64,000 nucleotides of DNA from Campylobacter blaseri. Lineage in GTDB: Bacteria > Campylobacterota > Campylobacteria > Campylobacterales > Campylobacteraceae. Position numbers and translations under genes: made by a program. This document shows positions 11,759 through 20,767 of the stretch, piece by piece. Each line of letters opens with the position of its first letter. Within the stretch, counting starts at the first letter, position 1. The stretch covers positions 744,001 to 808,000 of the forward strand of contig NZ_CP053841.1 of assembly GCF_013201895.1 (NCBI RefSeq). The letters run 5' to 3'. Below the pieces are notes generated by a model. The model was not told the DNA's origin and did not search any database. It saw only the letters and a program-made list of their open reading frames with translations.

Positions 11759-12993
11759 AAGTATATATAAAAACCTTTGGGTGTAGAACAAATATATATG
11801 ATAGCGAACTTATAAAACAAAATTTAAAAGAAAATGAAATTTGCAATGATGAGAGCGAAGCTGATATTATAATAATAAATTCATGCACTGTTACAAATGG
11901 TGCTGATAGCGATGTTAGAAGCTATATAAATAGAGTTAAAAGAGAAGGCAAGAAAGTTCTTTTGACAGGATGTGGAGCTATTAGTAAAGGAGAAGAGCTT
12001 TTAAAACAAGATAAGGTTTTTGGCGTATTTGGAATGTCAAATAAAGAAAAAATTGATGATTTTATATCTAAAACAGATAAATTCATTGACATTGGAAATT
12101 TAAACTCAAAAGATAAAAATATAGTAACAAATTATGAAAATCATACTAAAGCCTTTATTAAAATTCAAGAAGGTTGTGATTTTAGATGTTCATATTGTAT
12201 TATCCCATATGTAAGGGGAAATTCAAGAAGTTTAGATGAACTTAAAATTATCGATGAGGCAAAAAAATTAGTTGAAAATGGTTTTAGTGAGCTAGTTTTA
12301 ACAGGTACAAATATAGGAAGTTATGGAAAAGATACAAACTCTAGCATTGCAAGTTTGCTTAAAAAATTAGGTGGCATAAGAGGAATTAAAAGAATTAGGC
12401 TTGGAAGTTTAGAGCCATCGCAGATAGATGATGAGTTTAAAGAAATTTTAGATGAGGATTGGCTTGAGAAACATCTTCATATAGCCTTGCAACACACATC
12501 ACAAAAAATGTTAAATATAATGCGTAGAAGAAATAGGGCATTTAAAGATATAGAGCTTTTTAATGAATTAAGTAAAAAAGGCTTTGCTTTAGGGACTGAT
12601 TTTATAGTTGGACATCCAGGAGAAAGTGAAGAAATATGGGCTGAAGCACTAGAAAATTTTAAAAAATTTCCACTTACTCACATTCATGCTTTTATATATT
12701 CTAAAAGAGACAATACCCCTTCTGCTAAAATGAAATTAGATGTTAATGGAAAAGTGGCAAAAGATAGACTAAAAATGATAACAAATATAGTTAAATTAAA
12801 TAATTTAGAATTTAGAAAAAAACATTATAATGAATTAGAGATATTGGTTGAACAAATACAAGATGATTACTATACTGGGTTTGATCAATTTTACAATAAA
12901 GTATTTATAAAAAGCGAAGAAGACTTGAGAAATAGATATGTAAAGGTTGGAGATTATGAAATTAAACTTTCAGGAAATTTTGCAGAAATTTAA
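11755..12993 (+). CDS. mtaB: tRNA ms2t6A methylthiotransferase MtaB
   Basis: MtaB adds a methylthio group to t6A37 of ANN-decoding tRNAs by radical-SAM chemistry with two Fe-S clusters. In the 412-residue protein the N-terminal cluster cysteines lie in TFGCRTN, INSCTVTN and LTGCG; the radical-SAM triad is CDFRCSYC. These and the length separate it from MiaB and RimO. The start is TTG at 11755, overlapping the mscS stop as TTGA, with AAGGAAGAG just upstream. It is followed by, and overlaps, the FtsH-like gene. Confidence 0.92.
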   Translation: MKVYIKTFGCRTNIYDSELIKQNLKENEICNDESEADIIIINSCTVTNGADSDVRSYINRVKREGKKVLLTGCGAISKGEELLKQDKVFGVFGMSNKEKIDDFISKTDKFIDIGNLNSKDKNIVTNYENHTKAFIKIQEGCDFRCSYCIIPYVRGNSRSLDELKIIDEAKKLVENGFSELVLTGTNIGSYGKDTNSSIASLLKKLGGIRGIKRIRLGSLEPSQIDDEFKEILDEDWLEKHLHIALQHTSQKMLNIMRRRNRAFKDIELFNELSKKGFALGTDFIVGHPGESEEIWAEALENFKKFPLTHIHAFIYSKRDNTPSAKMKLDVNGKVAKDRLKMITNIVKLNNLEFRKKHYNELEILVEQIQDDYYTGFDQFYNKVFIKSEEDLRNRYVKVGDYEIKLSGNFAEI

Positions 12994-14686
12994 AATTAAT
13001 AAATTAAATATAATACTTATATTTTTAGCCATATTAATTGGACTACTTTCTTTTGTATATTTAAGAAATGGACCTGTTTATATAAATTATGAAAATTATG
13101 AAAAGCTTTTAAATAGCAACTCAATAGAGAGTGCAAGAATAAAAGATGATAAGGTATATTTGAAATTTAATGGCAGAGAATACATAATACTTAAAGAGGC
13201 GGTTAATCTAAAAGAGTTATACAAAATTACCAAAATTTCAAAGCAAGATAATATGCCTTTTTGGGCTGAATTTATAGTTTTATGTTTTATAGTTTTGGTT
13301 TTAATTATATTAGTAGATAGATATTTTAGAAAAAATTTAAGTGAAGTAAAAAATTTTAAAAACGAATTTAACACTCAGCGAAACTTTACAACAAATATAC
13401 AAAAATCTAATGAGTTTGTATCTGCTATTTCTGATTACAAATTCAGTGATGTAGCAGGCATTGATGAGGTAAAAAGTGAGCTTTTAGAAATAGTGGATTT
13501 TTTAAAAAATCCAGAAAAATATAAAGATTTTGGAATTGTTTTGCCTAAAGGTGTTTTAATGTCAGGACCCCCAGGAGTTGGCAAAACACTTATAGCAAAA
13601 GCAGTTGCAGGAGAGGCAGGAGTTCCATTTTACTATGAAAGTGGAGCAAATTTTGCCCAAATGTTTGTTGGAGTTGGAGCACAAAAAGTAAGAGAACTTT
13701 TTGCACATGCAAAATCAAATGCACCTTCTATTGTATTTATAGATGAGATTGATGCTATTGGCAAAAGCAGAGGTGGAAATAGAAATGATGAGAGAGAAGC
13801 AACTTTAAACCAACTACTTACAGAAATGGATGGTTTTGAAGATAGCAATGGCGTAATTGTTATGGGTGCAACAAATAAGATAGAAATGATAGATGATGCA
13901 CTTTTAAGACCTGGTAGGTTTGATAGAAGAGTTTTTATATCTTTGCCAAATTACAAAGATAGGATTAATATCTTAAAGCTATATTTAAAAAATAAATCTC
14001 ATAATGTTGATTTAAGTAAATTATCTAGAATGAGTGTCGGTTTTAGTGGAGCAGGGCTTGCTACTTTTGTAAATGAGGCTATGATTAGTGCTTTAAAAAG
14101 AGGTAGCAAAACTTTAGAAATGGAAGATTTTGAAAAAATTAAAACTAAAGTTGCCAGCGGAAAGAGAAAAGAGATAATTTTAAGTGAGTCTGAAAAAGAG
14201 ATTCAAGCACTATATCAAGGTGCAAAAGCTTTAAGTGCTTATTGGTTTGGTTTGGATTTTGATAAGATAAATTTATTAGAGGATGATTTTGTTAAAAATG
14301 ATATTGAGATAGAGTCAAAAACTACGCTAGAAAATAGGCTAAAAGTATATTTAAGTGGTATTGCAGCTCTTTTTGTATATAAAGAAGATATGTTTAGCAA
14401 CTCAAAAATTGATTTAAAAAAATCATTAAATTTAGCACATAATATAGTATATGAGTATGGAATGGGAAATAGCTTTATACCAAATAGTGAAGATGTTTCA
14501 AGTATTGTAAACAATAACTATCTTGAAGTTAAAGAGTTTTTAAAAAATATGCAAAATGTGCTTTTTGAAATTTCAAAATATATTTTTGCATTTGAGGTTA
14601 TCACTTCAGAAGAGATAAAAAAAATTATAGAAGAACAATATACAAAGGATAATAATGAAGATAAAAATAGGGATACTAACGCTTAG
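12956..14686 (+). CDS. FtsH-like membrane AAA+ ATPase with a lost protease motif
   Basis: FtsH proteins are membrane AAA+ zinc proteases. This 576-residue relative has two N-terminal membrane helices (near 12-30 and 100-125). Its AAA+ module is complete: Walker A GPPGVGKT, Walker B IVFIDEID, and the second region of homology with arginine finger DALLRPGRFDRR. Where the zinc motif HEAGH should be, it reads YQGAK (about residues 420-424), so both histidines and the glutamate are gone; the third ligand, Asp486, remains. It probably unfolds or remodels proteins without cutting them. The ATG at 12956 fits the ribosome site AAAGG at 12942-12946 better than the TTG at 12947. It overlaps mtaB and mogA. 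Campylobacter jejuni has a 'membrane-bound ATPase' at this position. Confidence 0.88.
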   Translation: MKLNFQEILQKFKINKLNIILIFLAILIGLLSFVYLRNGPVYINYENYEKLLNSNSIESARIKDDKVYLKFNGREYIILKEAVNLKELYKITKISKQDNMPFWAEFIVLCFIVLVLIILVDRYFRKNLSEVKNFKNEFNTQRNFTTNIQKSNEFVSAISDYKFSDVAGIDEVKSELLEIVDFLKNPEKYKDFGIVLPKGVLMSGPPGVGKTLIAKAVAGEAGVPFYYESGANFAQMFVGVGAQKVRELFAHAKSNAPSIVFIDEIDAIGKSRGGNRNDEREATLNQLLTEMDGFEDSNGVIVMGATNKIEMIDDALLRPGRFDRRVFISLPNYKDRINILKLYLKNKSHNVDLSKLSRMSVGFSGAGLATFVNEAMISALKRGSKTLEMEDFEKIKTKVASGKRKEIILSESEKEIQALYQGAKALSAYWFGLDFDKINLLEDDFVKNDIEIESKTTLENRLKVYLSGIAALFVYKEDMFSNSKIDLKKSLNLAHNIVYEYGMGNSFIPNSEDVSSIVNNNYLEVKEFLKNMQNVLFEISKYIFAFEVITSEEIKKIIEEQYTKDNNEDKNRDTNA

Positions 14687-15194
14687 CGATAGGGCTAGTG
14701 ATGGGGTTTATGAAGATAGATCAGGCATTGCTATTAAAGAGATACTTAATGAGTGGATAACAAATGAAATAGAATATTTTTATAAAGTTATTCCAGATGA
14801 TTATGACTTAATTGTTGAGAATTTAATTAAAATGTGTGATAGTGATAATTGCGATTTAGTTGTAACTACGGGTGGAACAGGTCCTGCATTAAGAGATGTT
14901 ACCCCAGAAGCTACAGAAAAAGTTTGTGAAAAAATGATGCCAGGGTTTGGTGAGCTTATGAGAATGGAGAGTTTAAAATATGTTCCAACTGCCATTTTGT
15001 CAAGGCAAACTGCAGGAATTCGCGGTAAAAGTTTTATTATAAATTTACCAGGAAATCCAAAAGCAATTAAAGAGTGTTTAGAGCCTGTTTTTCCTGCTAT
15101 TCCTTATTGTATCGATTTGATTGAGGGTGGATATATTAAAACAGATGAGTCTAAAATGAAAGTATTTCGCCCAAAACAAAAACCAAAACATTAA
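14655..15194 (+). CDS. mogA: Molybdopterin adenylyltransferase
   Basis: MogA activates molybdopterin with ATP before molybdenum insertion. The 179-residue protein has the MoaB/Mog motifs GILTLSDRASDGVYEDRSG, TTGGTGPALRDVTPEA and LPGNPKAIKECL, and the size fits MogA. The ATG lies inside the end of the FtsH-like gene (32-base overlap). No other molybdenum-cofactor gene is nearby. Confidence 0.92.
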   Translation: MKIKIGILTLSDRASDGVYEDRSGIAIKEILNEWITNEIEYFYKVIPDDYDLIVENLIKMCDSDNCDLVVTTGGTGPALRDVTPEATEKVCEKMMPGFGELMRMESLKYVPTAILSRQTAGIRGKSFIINLPGNPKAIKECLEPVFPAIPYCIDLIEGGYIKTDESKMKVFRPKQKPKH

Positions 15195-15232
15195 TAAAAT
15201 ATATGATATTTATAAGATAACATAGGTTTGAT

Positions 15233-15577
15233 ATGGAGATTATTAATCATTTTTTTATAGCATATATGCAGTATCTTTATGAGCCACTTTATGGATTTAT
15301 ATATAGTTTTATTTCATCTTTTGATTTAACTTTTAACCAAAGAAAATTTATAACTTTTGGCATATTGTTTTTAGTTCCTATATTGCTTTTAGAAATTAAA
15401 TTTATACATAAAATTATTATCTCTTTTGGTTTATCTGCTATTTGCATTGCTATTTATGAGATAGCAAAGGTAAAAGATTATTTAGATACGGAGTTACCAA
15501 CTAAAATAGCCTCATATATATTTCTTTTGCTAATAGCTCTTATATTTATTCAAGCTATTAAGAAGCTATTTAAATAG
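15233..15577 (+). CDS. Small membrane protein of unknown function
   Basis: This is a 114-residue protein with about three hydrophobic stretches (FITFGILFLVPILLLEI, IIISFGLSAICIAIYEI, YIFLLLIALIFIQAI). I do not recognise a family. It follows mogA by 38 bases in the same direction and ends inside a palindrome, AAGCTATTTAAATAGCTT (15563-15580), that overlaps its stop codon. It may be the last gene of the aroB-mogA unit. Confidence 0.65.
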   Translation: MEIINHFFIAYMQYLYEPLYGFIYSFISSFDLTFNQRKFITFGILFLVPILLLEIKFIHKIIISFGLSAICIAIYEIAKVKDYLDTELPTKIASYIFLLLIALIFIQAIKKLFK

Positions 15578-15580
15578 CTT

Positions 15581-15607
15581 TTATAGTGGTTAGCTTAACC
15601 ACTATAA
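15581..15607 (+). terminator. Probable terminator hairpin after the mogA unit
   Basis: A perfect 12-base-pair stem (TTATAGTGGTTA and its reverse complement) with the loop GCT. It comes just after a second palindrome at 15563-15580 followed by TT. A strong T-run is missing, so it may only slow transcription or protect the 3' end. Confidence 0.55.
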
Positions 15608-15751
15608 GCATTAAAGTGATTTTAAAATTTAAAAGCTAGATTATAACTGAATAAAATATCTATATAAAATAAGGCTTTTTAAAATATAAGATTTAGATAT
15701 TTAATATAGATTTTATCTAGAAATTATAAATATATAATTAGTATAAATTTG

Positions 15752-17077
15752 CTACCCAGCACTTTTCATTTTTAATACTATAGCAATTGTTTTAAGTATA
15801 ATTACAATGTCTTTATAGACACTCCAGTTTTTAACATACCAAATATTCATTTTGATTCTATCTTCAAAATTAGCAGTATTTCTACCATTTATTTGTGCAA
15901 GTCCAGTTAGTCCTGGTCTAACTTTTAGGATTATCTCTTTTTGAGTTTTACTAGCGCCACCTAACTCAAATTCTCCAGGTAAAATTGGTCTTGGACCAAC
16001 TATACTCATTTCAAGTTTTAAGACATTTATTAGTTGTGGCAACTCATCAACAGAGCTCATCCTTAAAAAACCTCCTATTTTTGTTATTCGTGGATCATTT
16101 TTATACTTATGATATTTTTTATAAAATTCTATCTCTTCTGGGTGTTCTTTTAGATATTGTTTTAAAAGTTCATCACCGTCTTCTCTCATACTTCTAAATT
16201 TGTAGCACCAAAACTCTTTTCCATTACGACCAAGTCTTTTTTGTTTGAAAAATATACTAGATTTTGGCTCTTCTATACGCATAAGTATAAAAATTATAAA
16301 AAAAGCAATTATTAATATAGGCAAAAAACATAATACTATAATGTAGTCAAAACATATTTTTAATAGACGATCTAAAGGATTTAATAAAGAGTTTTTAAGT
16401 ATGATAAGGTTTTTATTTAAACTAAATATGCTTAGGATATTGACTCTATTAAAATCATAGTCTTGCAATACTGGGCTAAATATCACCTCTTTATGGGCTA
16501 GGGCATTTTTTTCTATAATAGCACTAATTTCCTCTAAGTTTTTATTATTATTTCCTATAAAAAGAACATCATAATCATCGTTTTTAGTAACTACATACCC
16601 TAGATATTTATTGGAAAATATGCCGCTATTTGTCTCTTTGTCACCATTTATAAGATATACTTTTTTCTTCCAAATTCCAATATTAAATAAAAATAATTTA
16701 AAAAAATATTTTAATGTAGGCATTATTAGGATTAAAAGTATATATGAACCTATTAATATAATTCTTGAATACTCTATATCTTTACCTAAAGCCATAATGG
16801 AAAAAAGTAATAAAGATGAAAGGAAGCAAGATTTTATTATTATTTGAGTTTCATGCCAAAAGTCATATCTAACGGTGTAGAGTTTATTATATGCAAGAAC
16901 TAATATAGTTATTGCATAGATAATAAAAAATTGGGTATATTCGCTGTATTCATACTGTTTATCTATACCAAAAAGTAAATTTTGGTAGTTTTTAAAAAAA
17001 GTCATTATAGAAATTGAGATAAATATTGATAGTATATCAACTATGATTAATAAAATGCTACAAAAAAAATTTCTCAC
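15752..17077 (-). CDS. Polyprenyl glycosylphosphotransferase (long WbaP/WcaJ-type sugar transferase)
   Basis: Enzymes of this type move a sugar-1-phosphate onto undecaprenyl phosphate and so start synthesis of an exopolysaccharide, O-antigen or related glycan. The 441-residue protein has four or five N-terminal membrane helices, a middle domain, and a C-terminal PglC-like catalytic domain from about residue 230: a re-entrant helix, FFKQKRLGRNGKEFWCYKFRSM, the catalytic Asp-Glu pair in SSVDELPQL, and VRPGLTGLAQINGR. It stands alone between two convergent or divergent units, with no glycosyltransferases nearby, so the product glycan is unknown. Confidence 0.88.
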   Translation of the reverse strand: MRNFFCSILLIIVDILSIFISISIMTFFKNYQNLLFGIDKQYEYSEYTQFFIIYAITILVLAYNKLYTVRYDFWHETQIIIKSCFLSSLLLFSIMALGKDIEYSRIILIGSYILLILIMPTLKYFFKLFLFNIGIWKKKVYLINGDKETNSGIFSNKYLGYVVTKNDDYDVLFIGNNNKNLEEISAIIEKNALAHKEVIFSPVLQDYDFNRVNILSIFSLNKNLIILKNSLLNPLDRLLKICFDYIIVLCFLPILIIAFFIIFILMRIEEPKSSIFFKQKRLGRNGKEFWCYKFRSMREDGDELLKQYLKEHPEEIEFYKKYHKYKNDPRITKIGGFLRMSSVDELPQLINVLKLEMSIVGPRPILPGEFELGGASKTQKEIILKVRPGLTGLAQINGRNTANFEDRIKMNIWYVKNWSVYKDIVIILKTIAIVLKMKSAG

Positions 17078-17206
17078 TAAAAATAATCCTTAAATTTAAA
17101 GTTTAATTATATCAAAATTATAAAAAAGATTCAAAATACATATTGCTAATTACCAAAATATTTAAATCTATATTATTCTTTAATTTAAATTTAAATCCAT
17201 ATATTT

Positions 17207-17215
17207 TGTTATAAT
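17207..17215 (+). promoter_or_regulatory. Extended -10 promoter of the trp operon
   Basis: TGTTATAAT, a perfect extended -10, lies 25 bases before the trpE start. The expected leader would be under 20 bases, so there is no room for a leader-peptide attenuator or T-box. No TrpR-like operator is obvious. Confidence 0.6.
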
Positions 17216-17239
17216 ATTAAAAAAATATTGAAATGAGAA

Positions 17240-18529
17240 ATGATGTTACTTTTAGAACCTATAGTGTATTATAAACAAATTTTAAAAGATTATAAAAATA
17301 GTTTTTTGGCAGAGGATAATTTTCAGGTTATAATAGGAATTAATGCTAAATATATTGATGGAAAAACTATAAGTTTTGATGATTTTAAACAAAAATTTTA
17401 TGAAGCAAAAAAAGAAGATAATACAAAAGCACCATTTGCTGGACTTTTTGGTATTACAAGTTATGAAATGGTAGATGAGTTTGAGGTAATTGGTGAAAAT
17501 AAAAAAAGCCTTTATAAGTTTCCAAAATTTATATATGCAAATGCTAGTTCTTACTTACACTACGATAAAATAAGTAAAATTTATACATATTATGGAACAG
17601 ATTTTAAATACTATGATAAATTAAAAGAGTTAAAAACAACAAAAGATAATATTAAAGAAGATAGATATTATACTATAAAAACAAATCTAAAAGATGAAAA
17701 AGAGTATTTTGATAAAATGGTTAAAACAGCTAAAAAATATATAGAAAATGGAGATGTTTTTCAAGTTGTATTAAGCCAAATTTTAGAAATTTCTACAAAT
17801 CTTGATAGTCTTAAGTTTTACATAGAGCTTAAAGCTAATAATCCAAGTCCATATATGTTTCATTTTCCAACACCTTATGGAGATGTAGTAGGCAGTAGTC
17901 CTGAACTTATAATGGAAATAAGAGATAGTGAAATATTTGTAGCACCAATTGCTGGGACAAGAAGTCGTGGTAGAACCCCAAATGAAGACGAAAAGTTGAA
18001 AAAAGAGCTTTTAAAAGATGAAAAAGAGTTAGCTGAACATCGTATGCTTATAGATTTAGCTAGAAATGACATTGGTAAATTTGCAAAAGCAGGAAGTGTG
18101 AGAGTAAAAAATCCTATGCAAGTAGTTAAATATGAACATGTAATGCATATAGTAAGTGAAGTTTATGGTAAAAAACCAAAAAATGTGTCATCTTTTGATA
18201 TTTTAAGTGTTGTTTTTCCTGCTGGAACGCTTAGTGGAAGTCCAAAAATTAGGGCAATGCAAATTATAAATGAGCTAGAGTGTTCAAAACGAGGGATATA
18301 TGGAGGAGGAATTGGCTTTTGGCATTTTAATGGAGATGTTCAGATGGCGATACTAATTAGATCAGCTATTTTTATACCAAATAAAAAAGATGATAAGAAC
18401 TTAGTTTTTATAGGTGCTGGAGCAGGCATAGTATATGATAGTATATCAAAAAATGAATATAGTGAAATATGTAAAAAAAGAAGAAGTTGCCTTAGGGTGA
18501 TTGAAAAACTATGCAAGGAGATAGATTGA
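17240..18529 (+). CDS. trpE: Anthranilate synthase component I
   Basis: TrpE makes anthranilate from chorismate with ammonia supplied by TrpG. The 429-residue protein carries the chorismate-binding core: GDVFQVVLSQ, GSSPELIM, IAGTRSRG, LIDLARND, FPAGTLSGSPK and GAGIVYDS. It is shorter at the N-terminus than enterobacterial TrpE (about 520). The feedback-inhibition motif LLES seems to be LLEP (residues 4-7). It is first of six trp genes in one direction and overlaps trpG by four bases. The ATG at 17240 is followed by a second ATG; either could serve. Confidence 0.96.
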   Translation: MMLLLEPIVYYKQILKDYKNSFLAEDNFQVIIGINAKYIDGKTISFDDFKQKFYEAKKEDNTKAPFAGLFGITSYEMVDEFEVIGENKKSLYKFPKFIYANASSYLHYDKISKIYTYYGTDFKYYDKLKELKTTKDNIKEDRYYTIKTNLKDEKEYFDKMVKTAKKYIENGDVFQVVLSQILEISTNLDSLKFYIELKANNPSPYMFHFPTPYGDVVGSSPELIMEIRDSEIFVAPIAGTRSRGRTPNEDEKLKKELLKDEKELAEHRMLIDLARNDIGKFAKAGSVRVKNPMQVVKYEHVMHIVSEVYGKKPKNVSSFDILSVVFPAGTLSGSPKIRAMQIINELECSKRGIYGGGIGFWHFNGDVQMAILIRSAIFIPNKKDDKNLVFIGAGAGIVYDSISKNEYSEICKKRRSCLRVIEKLCKEID

Positions 18530-19104
18530 TTTTAATAATTGACAACTATGATAGTTTCGTCTTTAATATATATCAATATATTTTAGAGATTAGTAGTGAT
18601 GATGTAAAATACTATAGAAATGATAAAATTTCATTAGAGGAGATTATTAGTTTAAACCCAAGCCATATAATATTAAGCCCTGGACCAAAACACCCAAAAG
18701 ATAGTGCTATTTGTCTTGATATATTAAAATCAAATTTAAATATTCCTATCTTAGGAGTATGTTTGGGTCATCAAGCCATTGGATATAGTTATGGTGCCAA
18801 CATTAAAAAACTTAAAACTCCATTTCATGGTAAAATTTCAACACTCGAAGTAAAAAATGAAGGAGTATTATTTGATAGTCTTCCGCGTGAATTTGATGTT
18901 ATGAGATATCACTCTTTATATATAGATGAAGATACACTATCTAGCGAGTTTGAAATTTTGGCCAAGAGTAAAAATGATGATATAATAATGGCTATTAGAC
19001 ATAAAAATAAGCCAATTTTTGGCATTCAATTTCACCCTGAGAGTTATTTTACTCAATATGGGAAACAGATAATCAGTAATTTTATAAATTATAATAAAAA
19101 ATAG
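18526..19104 (+). CDS. trpG: Anthranilate synthase component II (glutamine amidotransferase)
   Basis: This subunit releases ammonia from glutamine for TrpE. The class I amidotransferase triad is visible: Cys in GVCLGHQAIG, and His and Glu in FHPES. I place the start at TTG 18526, which overlaps the trpE stop as TTGA. AAGGAG at 18515-18520 is perfectly spaced for it, and the protein then begins LILIIDNYDSF as the family does. An in-frame ATG at 18511 lies upstream of the ribosome site. TrpG is separate here, whereas Campylobacter jejuni has it fused to TrpD. Confidence 0.94.
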   Translation: MILIIDNYDSFVFNIYQYILEISSDDVKYYRNDKISLEEIISLNPSHIILSPGPKHPKDSAICLDILKSNLNIPILGVCLGHQAIGYSYGANIKKLKTPFHGKISTLEVKNEGVLFDSLPREFDVMRYHSLYIDEDTLSSEFEILAKSKNDDIIMAIRHKNKPIFGIQFHPESYFTQYGKQIISNFINYNKK

Positions 19105-19121
19105 AAATAAAGGATATATTA

Positions 19122-20135
19122 GTGACAAATTTTGCGCCATTTATGATAAAGCTACAAAAAAACTTTCCACTTGATGGAAACGATTATGAGATAATATGTA
19201 AAGCTTTAAATGACAAAGACTATGATATAGTTCAACTTGCTGGACTTTTAGTTTTAATAAGTGAAAAATCTCTTTACCCTGATAGTCTTGCGGCATTAGT
19301 AAAAAACATACTTAAATACTCAACAACATATAACGATCCAACACCTATGTTTGATATAGTTGGAACGGGGGGAGATAGGCTAAAAACTATAAATATATCA
19401 ACAACTACAGCTTTTATAATAGCAAGTTTAGGAGTAAAGGTTGCAAAACATGGCAATAAAGCTATAACTAGTAAAAGTGGCAGTAGTGATACTCTTAGTG
19501 CTCTAGGGGTTGAGTTTAAAAGCGATTTAGCAGGAATTACAAAGTTAGTTCATAAAAAAGGACTTGCTTTTTTTCATGCACCACTTTTTCATAAAGTTAC
19601 AGCTGAAGTAAAAGAGGTAAGAGATAGATTAAAAATAGGAAGTGTTTTTAATATGCTTGGACCTTTGTTAAATCCAAATTTAAGCTTAACAAATCAAATA
19701 GCTGGCAACTATTTACAAGAGGTAAATGAGCTTATGGCACAAACTTTAATGGAGCTAGGTAGAAAACATGCTTTGGTAGTGCATGGGCTAGATGGAATGG
19801 ACGAAATAACACTTTGTGATGAAACATTAATTCATGAAGTTAAGGATGGAAAAATTATAGAGTATAGAGTAACTCCTGAACAATTTGGCTTTACAAGAGC
19901 TTTTCATAAAGATTTAGAAGGTGGTGATGGCAAATTTAACGCTGAAATTTTAAAAGCTACTTTAAAAGGGGAACTTAGCGGACCTAAATTTGATATAGTT
20001 ATTTTAAATGCTATGTTTGCTCTTTATTGTGCGGATGTTGTTAGTTCGCCTATGCAAGCAAAAGAGATAATATTAAAAAGCATAAAAGATAAAGTGGTTT
20101 GGAACTATTTCTTAAATTATGTAGATAAAAAATGA
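19122..20135 (+). CDS. trpD: Anthranilate phosphoribosyltransferase
   Basis: TrpD joins anthranilate to PRPP. The 337-residue protein has the PRPP-binding loop VGTGGDRLKTINISTTTAF, KHGNKAITSKSGSSD and FNMLGPLLNP, all typical. The start is GTG at 19122 with AAAGGA at 19109-19114. Its end overlaps trpF by four bases (ATGA). The six-base G run at the PRPP loop encodes conserved residues and is not a phase-variable tract. Confidence 0.96.
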   Translation: MTNFAPFMIKLQKNFPLDGNDYEIICKALNDKDYDIVQLAGLLVLISEKSLYPDSLAALVKNILKYSTTYNDPTPMFDIVGTGGDRLKTINISTTTAFIIASLGVKVAKHGNKAITSKSGSSDTLSALGVEFKSDLAGITKLVHKKGLAFFHAPLFHKVTAEVKEVRDRLKIGSVFNMLGPLLNPNLSLTNQIAGNYLQEVNELMAQTLMELGRKHALVVHGLDGMDEITLCDETLIHEVKDGKIIEYRVTPEQFGFTRAFHKDLEGGDGKFNAEILKATLKGELSGPKFDIVILNAMFALYCADVVSSPMQAKEIILKSIKDKVVWNYFLNYVDKK

Positions 20136-20737
20136 GTGTTAAAGTTAAAATTTGTGGAATAAAAAATGAGATAGAAGCACTAAGCGTTGCTGAACTTAAA
20201 GTTGATTTTTTAGGAGTTATATTTGCCCAGTCAATAAGACAAGTAACCCCTAAAATAGCAAAAAATATATCAAAAATAGCTTATGAAAATGGTAAAAAAA
20301 CCGTTGGTGTTTTTGCAGGAATTAGTGAAGATGATATTATTAAAATTTGCAAATTTTCAAATTTGCAAATAGTTCAAATTTATGAAAAAATAGAGGCAAA
20401 TTTCAAAGATAGACTTAGTAAAGAAGATATTGAAGTTTGGCAGGTTGTAAGCATAAAAGATGAAATTCCAAATTTGGAAAATCTGTATTTTGATAAAATT
20501 TTATTTGATTATAAGGGTAAAAAATTAGGTGGAAATGGTGTAAGTTTTGATTGGAATTTACTTAAAAATTTTAAAGAAAAACCTTTTGTATTAGCTGGAG
20601 GGATAGATATTTATAATGCAAAAGAAGCAGTTAGGTTTAACCCTTATGCTATAGATGTAAATAGTAAGGTTGAAGATAGTAGTGGGCTTAAAGATGTTAA
20701 TTTAATCAAAAAACTTCTAGCTAACATTAAAATGTAG
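20132..20737 (+). CDS. trpF: Phosphoribosylanthranilate isomerase
   Basis: TrpF carries out the Amadori rearrangement of phosphoribosylanthranilate to CdRP. The 201-residue TIM barrel opens with VKVKICGIKNEIEA, whose Cys is the catalytic base of the family, and ends with FVLAGGIDIYNAKEA and AIDVNSKVEDSSGLKD, with catalytic Asp in DVNS. The next enzyme of the pathway, TrpC, is not in the cluster, as in other Campylobacter. Confidence 0.94.
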   Translation: MSVKVKICGIKNEIEALSVAELKVDFLGVIFAQSIRQVTPKIAKNISKIAYENGKKTVGVFAGISEDDIIKICKFSNLQIVQIYEKIEANFKDRLSKEDIEVWQVVSIKDEIPNLENLYFDKILFDYKGKKLGGNGVSFDWNLLKNFKEKPFVLAGGIDIYNAKEAVRFNPYAIDVNSKVEDSSGLKDVNLIKKLLANIKM

Positions 20738-20767
20738 TATAATTAAAGAAAAATTTAGGATTATAAA

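Noticed and set aside
19364-19372. Six-base G run in trpD as a possible phase-variable tract
   Set aside because: It encodes the conserved PRPP loop GTGGD and is shorter than the usual Campylobacter contingency tracts; the frame is intact.
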